Positions 1-6,868 of a DNA stretch of 18,719 nt are shown here, in pieces. Numbering within the stretch: position 1 is the stretch's first letter; each line of letters starts with the position of its first letter. The stretch lies in the NCBI GenBank assembly GCA_937891905.1, contig CALATT010000091.1:1-18719 (forward strand). The letters run 5' to 3'. This DNA is from an uncultured Bacteroidales bacterium. GTDB taxonomy: Bacteria; Bacteroidota; Bacteroidia; Bacteroidales; Paludibacteraceae. The notes below the pieces were generated by a model, which made no database searches, was not told where the DNA came from, and saw only the letters and a list, made by a program, of their open reading frames with translations. Made by a program: the position numbers and the translations under genes.

Positions 1-53
1 CTCGCGACCCCAACCTTGGCAAGGTTGTGCTCTACCAACTGAGCTATTTCCGC
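1..53 (-). tRNA. tRNA-Gly (anticodon GCC), cut by the window start
   Basis: Read on the minus strand, the acceptor 5' strand is GCGGAAA, followed by a D-arm (AGCTCAGTTGGTAGAGC). The anticodon stem CAACC/GGTTG encloses the loop TTGCCAA, so the anticodon is GCC (plus-strand positions 18-20) and the tRNA reads glycine codons. The variable region and the start of the T-arm follow, then the window ends, so the T-loop, 3' acceptor strand and any CCA are not visible. A well-formed promoter lies just upstream at 89-120. Confidence 0.93.
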
Positions 54-88
54 GTATATAAAAGATCATTGCTTTTTAAAAGCGACTG

Positions 89-120
89 CAAAAGTACTGC
101 TTTTTTTTCATATGACCAAA
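89..120 (-). promoter_or_regulatory. Bacteroidota-type promoter of tRNA-Gly
   Basis: On the minus strand TTTG (117-120) is followed after exactly 20 bases by TACTTTTG (89-96), matching the -33/-7 pattern TTTG and TAnnTTTG of the Bacteroides primary sigma factor. The spacer holds a run of eight A and ends in GCAG, as in the promoters at 7548 and 9209. Just downstream is the self-complementary stretch GCTTTTAAAAAGC (71-83), like the transcript starts of rpsP and the glycosyltransferase operon. Confidence 0.8.
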
Positions 121-181
121 TAATTTGGCAAAAAAATGCAAAAAAAATGCAAAAAAGAGGAAAATGAGGCATTATAAGCCA

Positions 182-225
182 TAAAACAATGCCTATACCC
201 CCTCTTTTGAGGAAATATAGGCATT
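182..225 (-). terminator. Rho-independent terminator after the GH53 gene
   Basis: Arms 188-197 and 216-225 (AATGCCTATA and its complement) pair over 10 bases. Inside, CCTC/GAGG pair around a four-base loop, separated from the outer stem by a small internal loop. On the minus strand the hairpin is followed by GTTTTAT. It lies 6 bases past the galactanase stop and would end the long minus-strand transcript. Bases 121-181 hold only A-rich low-complexity sequence with repeated TGCAAAAAA. Confidence 0.7.
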
Positions 226-231
226 ATAGAT

Positions 232-1362
232 TTACTCTTGAGTGGCACTAAAAAGCGTTTGTAGAGCAGGACTTGGACGACCATCATTACCGAATGCCCC
301 CATTGGGTAACTTCCCCAACCAAGTGGAATATACTCTGCTGGACGCCAACCACCATATACCTGGGGTTCCCAATAGAAAATACCCTTACAAGAATCAATA
401 GCATTCACGCGATTCACAAAGTCTGTCATTACCTCGTTAGATAATACAGCCATGGAATCCAAACCAATATACTGGCCATCCAACCACTCGCTATTCATTA
501 TACCCACTTCGGCAATCATAACTGGTTTGTGGAAAGTGGCAATCAGTTTGCGCACATTCTCTTCTGCGCGACTATTCATTTCCTGCCATGGAAGACCAGA
601 CCACTCACCCATCATAGGGTAATGCGATAGACCAATCATGTCAAATTCACCACCGTGTGCTATAAGGGCATTAAAGAACTCCTCACGGTATAAATACGCG
701 TTGTCAATATGCACTATTACTTCTATTTTAGGAAAAGCCTCTTTGGCTGCTTTGTAACCAATAGTGGTCAGTGCTGCATAGCGTGACCATTGCAAATCTT
801 CTGCCGCATCAGTCTGCCAATCATTGCTTGATTTCACACGAGCAATAGGCCATAACATACCATTCGGTGTCTCATTACCTATCTGCACCCATTCAGGCTT
901 TACTCCCGCCTCTTTTAATGCATAGAGCACATCCAAGGTATGTACCTGTACTGCTTCGCATATCTGCTCATAACTGTAGTCCTTCCATGCGGCTGGTATC
1001 TCTTGGTGGGATGGGTCTGCAAAGAAATCAGAATAGTGAAAATCAATCATGATACGCAGCCCTTTTTTAGCAGCGCGCTCAGCTAAATACACGACATCCG
1101 CCTTATTGCTCCAACCTGTAGTGTGATTAACCCATACACGCAGACGGATGGCGTTCATACCTATCGATTGCATGATGTCTAAACAATCGCCTTCTTTGCC
1201 CTCTGCATCATAAAAGCGAACGGAATCGTGTTCCATCTCACTTAACCAACTCACATCACCGCCGCGGGCAAAAGAACCAACGGGACTGTTAGGACGATAA
1301 TAACAACTTGTCATCGAAATAGAAAGGACAAGCAAGAGAAGAAAAATACTGTTTTTTTTCAT
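232..1362 (-). CDS. Endo-beta-1,4-galactanase, GH53 family, lipoprotein
   Basis: The 376-residue protein has the hallmarks of glycoside hydrolase family 53, which cuts beta-1,4-galactan side chains of pectin (arabinogalactan type I). Visible motifs are GGDVSWL (34-40), RLRVWVN (73-79), DFHYSDFFADP (107-117) and PAAW (123-126). QIGNE (160-164) supplies the expected acid/base Glu164, and IAEVG (283-287) the expected nucleophile Glu285. The N-terminus MKKNSIF, a hydrophobic stretch and MTSC form a lipoprotein signal with Cys20 as the predicted lipid anchor, so it probably sits on the cell surface or in the periplasm. Its length is normal for a single-domain GH53. It is the last gene of the minus-strand string, 36 bases after DUF486, with a terminator behind it. 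No SusC/SusD pair or other glycanase is in the window, so it does not look like part of a full polysaccharide utilization locus here. Confidence 0.93.
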   Translation of the reverse strand: MKKNSIFLLLLVLSISMTSCYYRPNSPVGSFARGGDVSWLSEMEHDSVRFYDAEGKEGDCLDIMQSIGMNAIRLRVWVNHTTGWSNKADVVYLAERAAKKGLRIMIDFHYSDFFADPSHQEIPAAWKDYSYEQICEAVQVHTLDVLYALKEAGVKPEWVQIGNETPNGMLWPIARVKSSNDWQTDAAEDLQWSRYAALTTIGYKAAKEAFPKIEVIVHIDNAYLYREEFFNALIAHGGEFDMIGLSHYPMMGEWSGLPWQEMNSRAEENVRKLIATFHKPVMIAEVGIMNSEWLDGQYIGLDSMAVLSNEVMTDFVNRVNAIDSCKGIFYWEPQVYGGWRPAEYIPLGWGSYPMGAFGNDGRPSPALQTLFSATQE

Positions 1363-1398
1363 GGTTATAAATGTGTTATAATATATGCTGATGTGTCT

Positions 1399-1770
1399 CT
1401 ATTTAAATCCAAATACAAAGTAAACAGCGCCAATGAGCAAGGCGCATGCTACTAAATGATTCCATTTAATAGGCATATGGAATGCTAAAACCGAGAATAC
1501 AATGAATACCACCAAGGTGATTACCTCTTGTATCACTTTGAGTTGCATAAGAGTGAAAGGACCTCCATTTCCCTCAAAACCCATACGATTGGCTGGTACT
1601 TGCAAGCAGTACTCAAAGAAAGCGATTCCCCACGAGAGGAGAATGACGAAAATAAGCGGTGTGGCATTGGTGAAGAAACCTGTCTGCTGCATTTTCAAAT
1701 GACCATACCATGCTAATGTCATGAAGATATTCGATGCTAAAAGCAATAAAATAGTATATAAAGCACTCAT
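1399..1770 (-). CDS. DUF486 (DMT_6) small membrane protein
   Basis: This 123-residue protein is almost entirely four transmembrane helices, near residues 3-23, 36-56, 82-100 and 104-121. The central segment with FFEYCLQVPANRMG (51-64) and FTLMQLKVIQEVITLVVF (72-89) is characteristic of DUF486, a family in the drug/metabolite transporter clan. It is an inner-membrane protein; no substrate can be given from sequence. Length is typical of the family. It lies between ttcA (60 bases upstream) and the GH53 gene (36 bases downstream). I see no TAnnTTTG promoter in either gap, so it is probably co-transcribed. Confidence 0.88.
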   Translation of the reverse strand: MSALYTILLLLASNIFMTLAWYGHLKMQQTGFFTNATPLIFVILLSWGIAFFEYCLQVPANRMGFEGNGGPFTLMQLKVIQEVITLVVFIVFSVLAFHMPIKWNHLVACALLIGAVYFVFGFK

Positions 1771-1776
1771 GTTGTG

Positions 1777-1811
1777 TAGTGTTGAATATGTAATGTTTAA
1801 TGTGTATGGGT
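1777..1811 (-). repeat. Possible decayed heptanucleotide array before DUF486
   Basis: The gap between ttcA and DUF486 can be read as degenerate seven-base units. On the plus strand these are TAGTGTT, GAATATG, TAATGTT, TAATGTG and TATGGGT (1777-1811). The array stops six bases before the DUF486 start codon. The units are imperfect and the region is AT-rich, so chance is a real alternative. It is listed because clear heptamer arrays occur elsewhere in the window. Confidence 0.25.
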
Positions 1812-1830
1812 TATCTCGTTAAATATCATC

Positions 1831-2577
1831 TCACGGCAAATATTCTTTTTTGATATTCGTTAATGCTGCATAGAATGAGTCATTCACTTCAGGATTGAGT
1901 TTGCGTAACTCACTCAGTATTCCTTTTACTTTCGCGCGTGAGGAAACATGCTCAAAAGGACAGGTGTGAATCTGCTTCTTATATTCCCGCATGGCGGCAT
2001 ATGCCACCAAATCGCTCTCGTCAATCAGGCATAATGGTCGGATGAGCGAGAGAGGCATCTTGTCTAATTTGAGTATGGGAGGCATGGAGGCTAATGCGCC
2101 TTGAAAAACAAGGTTCATCAATGCCGTCTCAATCAAGTCATCTCGATGATGACCAAAAGCAATCTTATTACACCCTAATTCCTGGGCTGTATCAAAAAGC
2201 GTTTTCCGTCTATACCATGAGCATAAGAAACATGGTTCTTTCTCTTCGCCTTCTCTTACTTCTCCAATTGCCACATCTTTGACGAGGAGGGGCACTTTGG
2301 CTTCCTCGCAGAATGATTGCAGATAACTCAGGTCTGTTTGGTAATTCCGTTCTTTAACGCGCACATGTACTGCGGTTACTTGAAAGCGAGGAACATGAAT
2401 CTGTGCCCTTTTGCCTAATAATTCCACGAGCGCAAGCGAGTCCTTTCCTCCGCTCAAACCAATAAGGATATGATCGCCATTGGCAATCAATCCGTAGTCG
2501 GCACAAGCTTTATAAAAACGCTTCGTGAGGCGTGCCTGCATCTTACTCAATGCAATCTGTTCTGCTGTACGCTCCAT
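1831..2577 (-). CDS. ttcA: TtcA-like tRNA 2-thiocytidine synthetase
   Basis: The 248-residue protein is a PP-loop ATP pyrophosphatase of the TtcA/TtuA type. The ATP-binding PP-loop SGGKDS is at 42-47. CFLC at 116-119 and Cys206 (TCPF) correspond to the three cysteines that hold the iron-sulfur cluster in TtcA. The conserved GHHRDDLIET (142-151) follows. TtcA activates cytidine 32 of certain tRNAs by adenylation and replaces its oxygen with sulfur in the cytoplasm. The protein is shorter than the E. coli enzyme (about 310 residues), mainly at the C-terminus, but the core is complete. It starts 8 bases after the preceding lipoprotein gene and is probably part of that operon. A tRNA-modification gene behind regulator and lipoprotein genes is an unexplained pairing. 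Confidence 0.87.
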   Translation of the reverse strand: MERTAEQIALSKMQARLTKRFYKACADYGLIANGDHILIGLSGGKDSLALVELLGKRAQIHVPRFQVTAVHVRVKERNYQTDLSYLQSFCEEAKVPLLVKDVAIGEVREGEEKEPCFLCSWYRRKTLFDTAQELGCNKIAFGHHRDDLIETALMNLVFQGALASMPPILKLDKMPLSLIRPLCLIDESDLVAYAAMREYKKQIHTCPFEHVSSRAKVKGILSELRKLNPEVNDSFYAALTNIKKEYLP

Positions 2578-2585
2578 GCTATTCG

Positions 2586-3029
2586 TTATTTTTTGTGCAT
2601 TACAAAATTGGCGGTGGCAAAGCCGTTGAACTTGTCCTGCGTAGGAGAACTATCGTATGTGATAGGTGCAAAGATTGTTTGCTCGGCATATACATTGGTA
2701 GGATCGCTAGCCACAACCACCACTTCTGTTGGACACTCGCGTCCGCGATAGCGAATGATAGTATATTCTCCCTTTGTGTCTGTAATGGCATAGTTGTAAG
2801 TATTCATGTCTGCAAATTCTGTCGCTGCGCGTACTCCGTAAATGGATACTTTTATACCATTCGCTTTGCTGCCATCCGCATAAGTGACCACACCAGATAC
2901 CACTAATCGGGCTGTTTCTATATCTGCATACATATTTCCATAATCGGGTGTAGTACAACTACTGAAAGAAACTCCCACTAAAAGGCAGAGTGAGATGATA
3001 AAAAGACTATGTGTACATGTTTTTTTCAT
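2586..3029 (-). CDS. Small lipoprotein with carboxypeptidase-regulatory-like beta domain
   Basis: The 147-residue protein has a signal peptide ending in FSSC, predicting lipidation at Cys25. The mature part has VVSGVVTYADGSKANGIKV (43-61) and TDTKGEYTI (83-91), the spaced pattern of a small Ig-like or carboxypeptidase-regulatory beta sandwich. The start of the mature chain (PDYGNMYAD) and overall layout recall, from memory, the Bacteroidota lipoproteins that accompany a radical SAM enzyme (rSAM/lipoprotein system). No radical SAM gene is in this window and I could not search, so that is a weak suggestion. Its start codon shares an ATGA with the stop of the preceding gene (3026-3553), so the two are translationally coupled. 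Expected location is the outer membrane or periplasm. Confidence 0.75.
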   Translation of the reverse strand: MKKTCTHSLFIISLCLLVGVSFSSCTTPDYGNMYADIETARLVVSGVVTYADGSKANGIKVSIYGVRAATEFADMNTYNYAITDTKGEYTIIRYRGRECPTEVVVVASDPTNVYAEQTIFAPITYDSSPTQDKFNGFATANFVMHKK

Positions 3030-3553
3030 GGTAATAGGTGTATTTTAGTAGAACTGTTTCCTAAGGATGTTTGGTATGCAATAAAATAGACTCCAGGTTG
3101 TAGTTGCTTGAAATCAGGAACGGACGATTGAATCCTTTTGCCATTTATATCAAATACGCCGATGTCCCAAATAGTGATATGTCCCAAGAAAGAGGTTTTC
3201 CAATAACCTATTTCTATTGCGTAAGTGCCTGTGTGAGTAATCGGACATTCTACTTGACCTGTACTGATGCTATAGAAATAATCCTCATTATTTGCTTCGC
3301 TTTGTGTCTCGCGAATAACCACATAGGAGAACGCATCCGATTGTGTAGTGATGACGAACTTGCCACCTACGATAGAAGCGGTAAATTGGTTCGGGTCAGT
3401 TGGATCGGGCGTGCTCCCTATAGGACTGTCCATGGGGGCGTACTTGAAAGCACTCATTCTTAATGGGATAGGAATGCTATCTTCGCCCATGACCATCGAG
3501 GGCGCGTGTAGCGCGCAGATTAGTAATGCTATGTATAGGATGTGTCTTGTCAT
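3026..3553 (-). CDS. Small secreted beta protein with sorting-domain-like C-terminus
   Basis: I choose the ATG at 3553 (175 residues) because it forms an ATGA overlap with the stop of the upstream regulator; an in-frame ATG at 3589 would lie inside that gene. Residues 1-23 look like a cleavable signal peptide (hydrophobic core LYIALLICAL). Residues 58-128 form a beta-rich segment resembling DUF3244 proteins of Bacteroides. Residues 132-174, with VFDINGKRIQ and a Pro-Gly-Val-Tyr turn, resemble the C-terminal sorting domain of type IX secretion substrates, though the usual closing Lys-rich strand is weak. The likely location is outside the inner membrane. The gene is coupled at both ends by ATGA overlaps, so regulator, this protein and the next lipoprotein are probably made together. 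Function unknown. Confidence 0.72.
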   Translation of the reverse strand: MTRHILYIALLICALHAPSMVMGEDSIPIPLRMSAFKYAPMDSPIGSTPDPTDPNQFTASIVGGKFVITTQSDAFSYVVIRETQSEANNEDYFYSISTGQVECPITHTGTYAIEIGYWKTSFLGHITIWDIGVFDINGKRIQSSVPDFKQLQPGVYFIAYQTSLGNSSTKIHLLP

Positions 3554-4779
3554 TGTTTGTTGGTTCCTTTCTTGCATGCGATAGCCCATAATGTGCTTCG
3601 TAAATCTTTGGTGCTTACTCCAAGGCGTTTAGCTATTAGATATTTATCTTTTCCTATCCCGCTCTCTGCGCGGTAGAGTACTTCTGCAATCTCTGCGTAG
3701 GAAAGGCCAATAAGTACCAATACGCAAATACGAATTTCCCTTTCTGTTAATTCGCATTGTTTGAGTTTATCCGCTATGTTAAAAAACAATGTATTACTTT
3801 GGATGCAGAACTTAGAATACACATCCCATCGTAGTTTTTCTTTCATATAAGGGTCATGCCTGAGTGCTTTGCATTGTTGTGCAAGTTGTCTCTCTCTGCC
3901 CAATAATGACCGATTATATGCGTAGTATAGGATGATAGCCGTTATAACGATGATTAAGATTCCTATCGCGATGATACTTATTGTCCATCTAATAGGGAAT
4001 TGAGGTGATTGGATATGTTGCTCCACCAAAAGCATGGCTTCTATCCATTCGGCATCGTTTCTCTCTAAACCGCGTTGTATATCAGATCGAGTGTCAGCCA
4101 ATGCGCGTACTTCTTCTACCAGCGCAATACTATCGCAATGGGAGAGAATATAATATACATTGTCCAAATAGCGTGGATTGTTGGTTTGTTCTGCTACGCG
4201 CTGTGCGTAGAACATAGCGGAGTCGCATTGCTGCTTGAAAGTATAGGCTTGTGCCTTTAAGATGTCAAAATAAACCGATTTAATCGGAACTATATTGGTG
4301 TAATAGATAGTAGAGTCGTATTCGGCTCTATAAAGGCATGCTGCGGCTCTCGTTTCTATCGTTTTATTGTGTACCTCGTTGCTCGGACTTACTTTGCATG
4401 CTGAGTCAGCCAATACTATCGCTTGCTCTTTCTGTCCTTGTACTGCCAATTCCCATGCCATATTATTAAGTGCATACGCATAGGCGGTAGTATCTTTTGC
4501 TCGATGAAACTCCTCGGCTGATTTTTCGTAAATGGTGTATGCTAAATCATGCCTTTCGCATATTCGGCACATAGTGGCCATATTGCTATACGAACGACCT
4601 TTGATGGCATAGTTATGCGATAAGGATTGTGTGGCGGCAATAAAAGATTTTATTGCAGCTATTGGTTCATTCTGCTCACGCAAACTGCGTCCTTTGTTAT
4701 AATGCTTCTCTGCGTTCTGACTACACGAGACTAACAAACAAAGAAAAAGAATATACCCTATTTTATTTCTAAAGTCCAA
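3550..4779 (-). CDS. TPR / transmembrane / LuxR-like HTH regulator
   Basis: The 409-residue protein has a two-sided layout. An N-terminal signal ends in LLVSC (possible lipid anchor Cys19). Helical TPR-like repeats cover about 20-260, with typical Ala/Tyr/Leu spacing such as AYALNNMAWELAVQGQ (101-116). One transmembrane helix lies at about 265-287, followed by a short basic linker. The C-terminal helical domain LTEREIRICVLVLIGLSYAEI (344-364) runs on to KRLGVSTKDLR (384-394), a LuxR/sigma-region-4-like DNA-binding domain. This is a known Bacteroidota design: periplasmic repeats sense something and a cytoplasmic HTH acts on DNA. The ligand cannot be told. It overlaps the upstream lipoprotein gene by 22 bases and the downstream gene by an ATGA. 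A shorter relative of its HTH half is encoded at 8274-8744. Confidence 0.83.
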   Translation of the reverse strand: MDFRNKIGYILFLCLLVSCSQNAEKHYNKGRSLREQNEPIAAIKSFIAATQSLSHNYAIKGRSYSNMATMCRICERHDLAYTIYEKSAEEFHRAKDTTAYAYALNNMAWELAVQGQKEQAIVLADSACKVSPSNEVHNKTIETRAAACLYRAEYDSTIYYTNIVPIKSVYFDILKAQAYTFKQQCDSAMFYAQRVAEQTNNPRYLDNVYYILSHCDSIALVEEVRALADTRSDIQRGLERNDAEWIEAMLLVEQHIQSPQFPIRWTISIIAIGILIIVITAIILYYAYNRSLLGRERQLAQQCKALRHDPYMKEKLRWDVYSKFCIQSNTLFFNIADKLKQCELTEREIRICVLVLIGLSYAEIAEVLYRAESGIGKDKYLIAKRLGVSTKDLRSTLWAIACKKGTNKQ

Positions 4780-5198
4780 CTATGTATGAAATGTGTGTGG
4801 TAATTATTTATTATTTCTGTAGAATCCGTTGGCGTCCAATTAAAATCGCTTGAATCTTTTGAATGGTGGCTGTGTTGCCAATTAAGTAAAGTATCTCCTT
4901 GTAGCGTGCGCGCATAGAAGAAATCAAATGTGTTTTCTGGCGCATCATGGAATTTTTGAGGGATAAGGAGCCTATGTGTTTGCTGTGCTGGTATGGTATC
5001 CATGTGTTCGTGAAGAATAAGATAAGCACAATCGCACCATCGAGAATACTCTATTTCTGAATAGCCGTAGTGTATTTCAATCTTTTCGGCCAACTGATTT
5101 TGCACACAATACCTGATTTCATCGCTCGTTCGCGTGCAAGAGCACACAATAGTTGTTAGTCCAATGAGTAAGCACCACATTTTAAAAAAACTCTTCAT
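4758..5198 (-). CDS. Hypothetical lipoprotein, first gene of the regulator operon
   Basis: I do not recognise the family of this 146-residue protein. Its N-terminus (MKSFFKMW, a hydrophobic stretch, then IVCSC) predicts a lipoprotein anchored at Cys21. The mature part is rich in His, Tyr and Asp, with Cys31, Cys55 and Cys57 (RWCDC) as further cysteines, and the last 50 residues are polar with many Ser/Thr/Asp. It is the first gene after the promoter at 5248-5279, and its 3' end overlaps the regulator gene by 22 bases. That tight linkage suggests a periplasmic or outer-membrane partner of the regulator, for instance its ligand carrier or a target, but this is inference from position only. Confidence 0.7.
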   Translation of the reverse strand: MKSFFKMWCLLIGLTTIVCSCTRTSDEIRYCVQNQLAEKIEIHYGYSEIEYSRWCDCAYLILHEHMDTIPAQQTHRLLIPQKFHDAPENTFDFFYARTLQGDTLLNWQHSHHSKDSSDFNWTPTDSTEIINNYHTHFIHSWTLEIK

Positions 5199-5247
5199 AG
5201 TAACATTTTTTTTGAGTTAAACATTAATAAGAATTTAAATTTGTGTG

Positions 5248-5279
5248 CAAAGGTAGGGGTTTGCGGTGAGATATGCAAA
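5248..5279 (-). promoter_or_regulatory. Promoter of the lipoprotein/regulator operon
   Basis: On the minus strand TTTG (5276-5279) and TACCTTTG (5248-5255) are separated by exactly 20 bases, a full match to the Bacteroides -33/-7 consensus. The -33 reads on as TTTGCATAT, as at 9209. Unlike the promoters at 7548 and 12356 the spacer has no A-tract. The untranslated leader to the start at 5198 would be about 40-45 bases and is AT-rich. This is the only clear promoter for the seven genes down to 232. Confidence 0.85.
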
Positions 5280-5286
5280 TTTTATA

Positions 5287-5310
5287 CTTGGGATTTTTCT
5301 TGGGATTTTA
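5287..5310 (-). repeat. Two-copy 12-base direct repeat after cca
   Basis: CTTGGGATTTTT (5287-5298) is followed directly by CTTGGGATTTTA (5299-5310), a near-perfect tandem copy. The second copy includes the cca stop codon (5308-5310). The pair lies just upstream of the next operon's -33 element. It could be a binding site or simply a small duplication. No cca terminator hairpin is visible here, so cca transcription may read through. Confidence 0.5.
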
Positions 5311-6807
5311 GCATAAGCCCTTTTCTTTGGCTAATTGCATTAGGTAATCCTTTGCGGCTTCGTATTCGTTTGGGATGATGCCGTCAAGAATAGCATCTTT
5401 GATTGCTGCTTTGAGTTCGCCCACTAAGGAGCAAGGTTCGAGATGTAAAATCTGCATAATTTCGTCGCCTTTGACAGGTGGCTGGAAATTGCGGATGCGA
5501 TCGCGCTCTTCGAGTTCCACCATTTTCTGCCGAACGAGTTGGTAGTTACTATGGTAACGGGCTACTTTCTCTTCGTTGCGACTTGTGATATCTGCATCGC
5601 AAAGGAGCATCAAGTCGTCTATATCGTCGCCCGCTTCAAAGAGTAATCGGCGTACTGCGCTATCGGTAACAGTTTCTTCAATGAGATTGATGGGACGCAT
5701 GTGCAAATCAACCATCTTGCGCACATATTCCATCTTCTCATTGAGCGGAAGTTTCATCTTTTTGAATATTTGAGGAATCATCTTTGCACCAATATAATTA
5801 TGGTTGCGGAATGTCCAACCCGTCTGTGGCGCCCATGCTTTGCTCTTGGGTTTGCCTATATCGTGGAGTAAGGCGGCCCATAAAAGCCATAACTTATCCG
5901 ATGAAATCGATAGTTTTGCTAATTGTGCTGCCAGGTTATCAACGACTTGTAATGTGTGAAAGAATACATCTTTGTGCCCTTTGCCTTGCTTTACTTCTAC
6001 GCCTTTGAGTGCTACTAATTCGGGTAGTACATACGGAAGTAGTCCCGTTTTATCGAGCATTATCCATCCTGTGGATGGTTTGCGACTGAGCATAATCTTA
6101 TGCAGTTCCTCAGCAATACGCTCTTTGGTGATTATCTCAATGCGTTTGGCATTCCGCTCAATAGCCTCAAATGTTTCTCTATCTATAAAGAACCCTAATT
6201 GCGAAGCAAAGCGTATAGCGCGCATCATGCGCAATGGGTCGTCAGAGAAAGTGATGTCAGGGTCGAGTGGAGTGCGAATGGTGCAATCTTCTAAATCGCC
6301 GATTCCATCGAATGGGTCGAGTAGTTCTCCGTATTTATCTTTATTGAGGCAGATAGCCATCGCATTGATGGTGAAGTCTCGTCTGTCTTGATCCTCTTGC
6401 AGTGTGCCATCTTCCACGATAGGATTACGACTATCGTGCTGGTAACTCTCTTTGCGTGCGCCTACAAACTCTAATTCCAGTTCGCCTTTCTTGACTTGCG
6501 CTGTACCATAGGTCTTGAATACAGATAAGTGCGCACCCTTGCCAATTCGTTTAGCTACGGCTTCAGCTAAATCAATACCTAATCCAGAGCGTTTCTGTTC
6601 GCCTTGTGGGGTGAGTGTATTATGTTCTATGGGATCGCCGCAATTGGATTTACGAAGAACGACGATGTCGATGTCTGTGGAGTTTCTATGTAGGAATAGG
6701 TCTCTTACCCATCCGCCAATCACATAGCATTCTAATCCCAGACGGTCGGCTTCTTCGCCAATCATCTGCAAGATAGGATTATCTATTTTAGGGTCCGTAA
6801 TACGCAT
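5308..6807 (-). CDS. cca: CCA tRNA nucleotidyltransferase with HD domain
   Basis: The 499-residue protein adds or repairs the 3'-terminal CCA of tRNAs in the cytoplasm. The class II polymerase-beta head has GGWVRD (31-36) and the metal-binding pair in TDIDIVV (Asp45, Asp47). RRDFTINAMA (142-151) follows, then DPLRMMRAIRFASQLGF (190-206). A C-terminal HD domain shows LLHDIGKP (313-320) and HNYIGA (336-341). Residues 52-77, between the metal-binding strand and helix LAEAVAKRIG, contain a polar stretch (about NCGDPIEHNTLTPQGEQK, 55-72) that I do not remember from Bacteroides homologues and may be an insertion. The gene is preceded by its own promoter at 6826-6857, giving a very short leader of about 10 bases. 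It is a single-gene unit. Confidence 0.95.
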   Translation of the reverse strand: MRITDPKIDNPILQMIGEEADRLGLECYVIGGWVRDLFLHRNSTDIDIVVLRKSNCGDPIEHNTLTPQGEQKRSGLGIDLAEAVAKRIGKGAHLSVFKTYGTAQVKKGELELEFVGARKESYQHDSRNPIVEDGTLQEDQDRRDFTINAMAICLNKDKYGELLDPFDGIGDLEDCTIRTPLDPDITFSDDPLRMMRAIRFASQLGFFIDRETFEAIERNAKRIEIITKERIAEELHKIMLSRKPSTGWIMLDKTGLLPYVLPELVALKGVEVKQGKGHKDVFFHTLQVVDNLAAQLAKLSISSDKLWLLWAALLHDIGKPKSKAWAPQTGWTFRNHNYIGAKMIPQIFKKMKLPLNEKMEYVRKMVDLHMRPINLIEETVTDSAVRRLLFEAGDDIDDLMLLCDADITSRNEEKVARYHSNYQLVRQKMVELEERDRIRNFQPPVKGDEIMQILHLEPCSLVGELKAAIKDAILDGIIPNEYEAAKDYLMQLAKEKGLC

Positions 6808-6825
6808 AGTGTGTTAAATCGGTTG

Positions 6826-6857
6826 CAAAGGTACTACAAAAAAATGAAAAAAGCAAA
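6826..6857 (-). promoter_or_regulatory. cca: Promoter of cca
   Basis: TTTG (6854-6857) and TACCTTTG (6826-6833) on the minus strand are separated by exactly 20 bases. The spacer is T-rich and ends in GTAG. The -33 element lies within the 3' arm of the terminator hairpin of the preceding phosphatase gene, so termination and initiation signals are fused. The 5' leader would be only about 10 bases. Confidence 0.83.
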
Positions 6858-6868
6858 TATTTTTGCTT
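6838..6868 (-). terminator. Terminator of the phosphatase operon, overlapping Pcca
   Basis: On the minus strand AAGCAAA (6862-6868) pairs with TTTGCTT (6851-6857) around the loop AATA. T-rich sequence follows, ending in seven T (6838-6844). The 5' arm starts inside the phosphatase stop codon (6867-6869). The stem is AT-rich and only 7 bases long, so strength is uncertain. Confidence 0.55.

Noticed and set aside
121..181. Insertion-sequence end or attachment site next to the tRNA
   Set aside because: No integrase, transposase or duplicated tRNA end is visible; the stretch is only A-rich with short TGCAAAAAA repeats.
2470..2906. Plus-strand open frames of 93 and 124 codons over ttcA and the lipoprotein
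   Set aside because: They cross two well-supported minus-strand genes and their composition is not protein-like.
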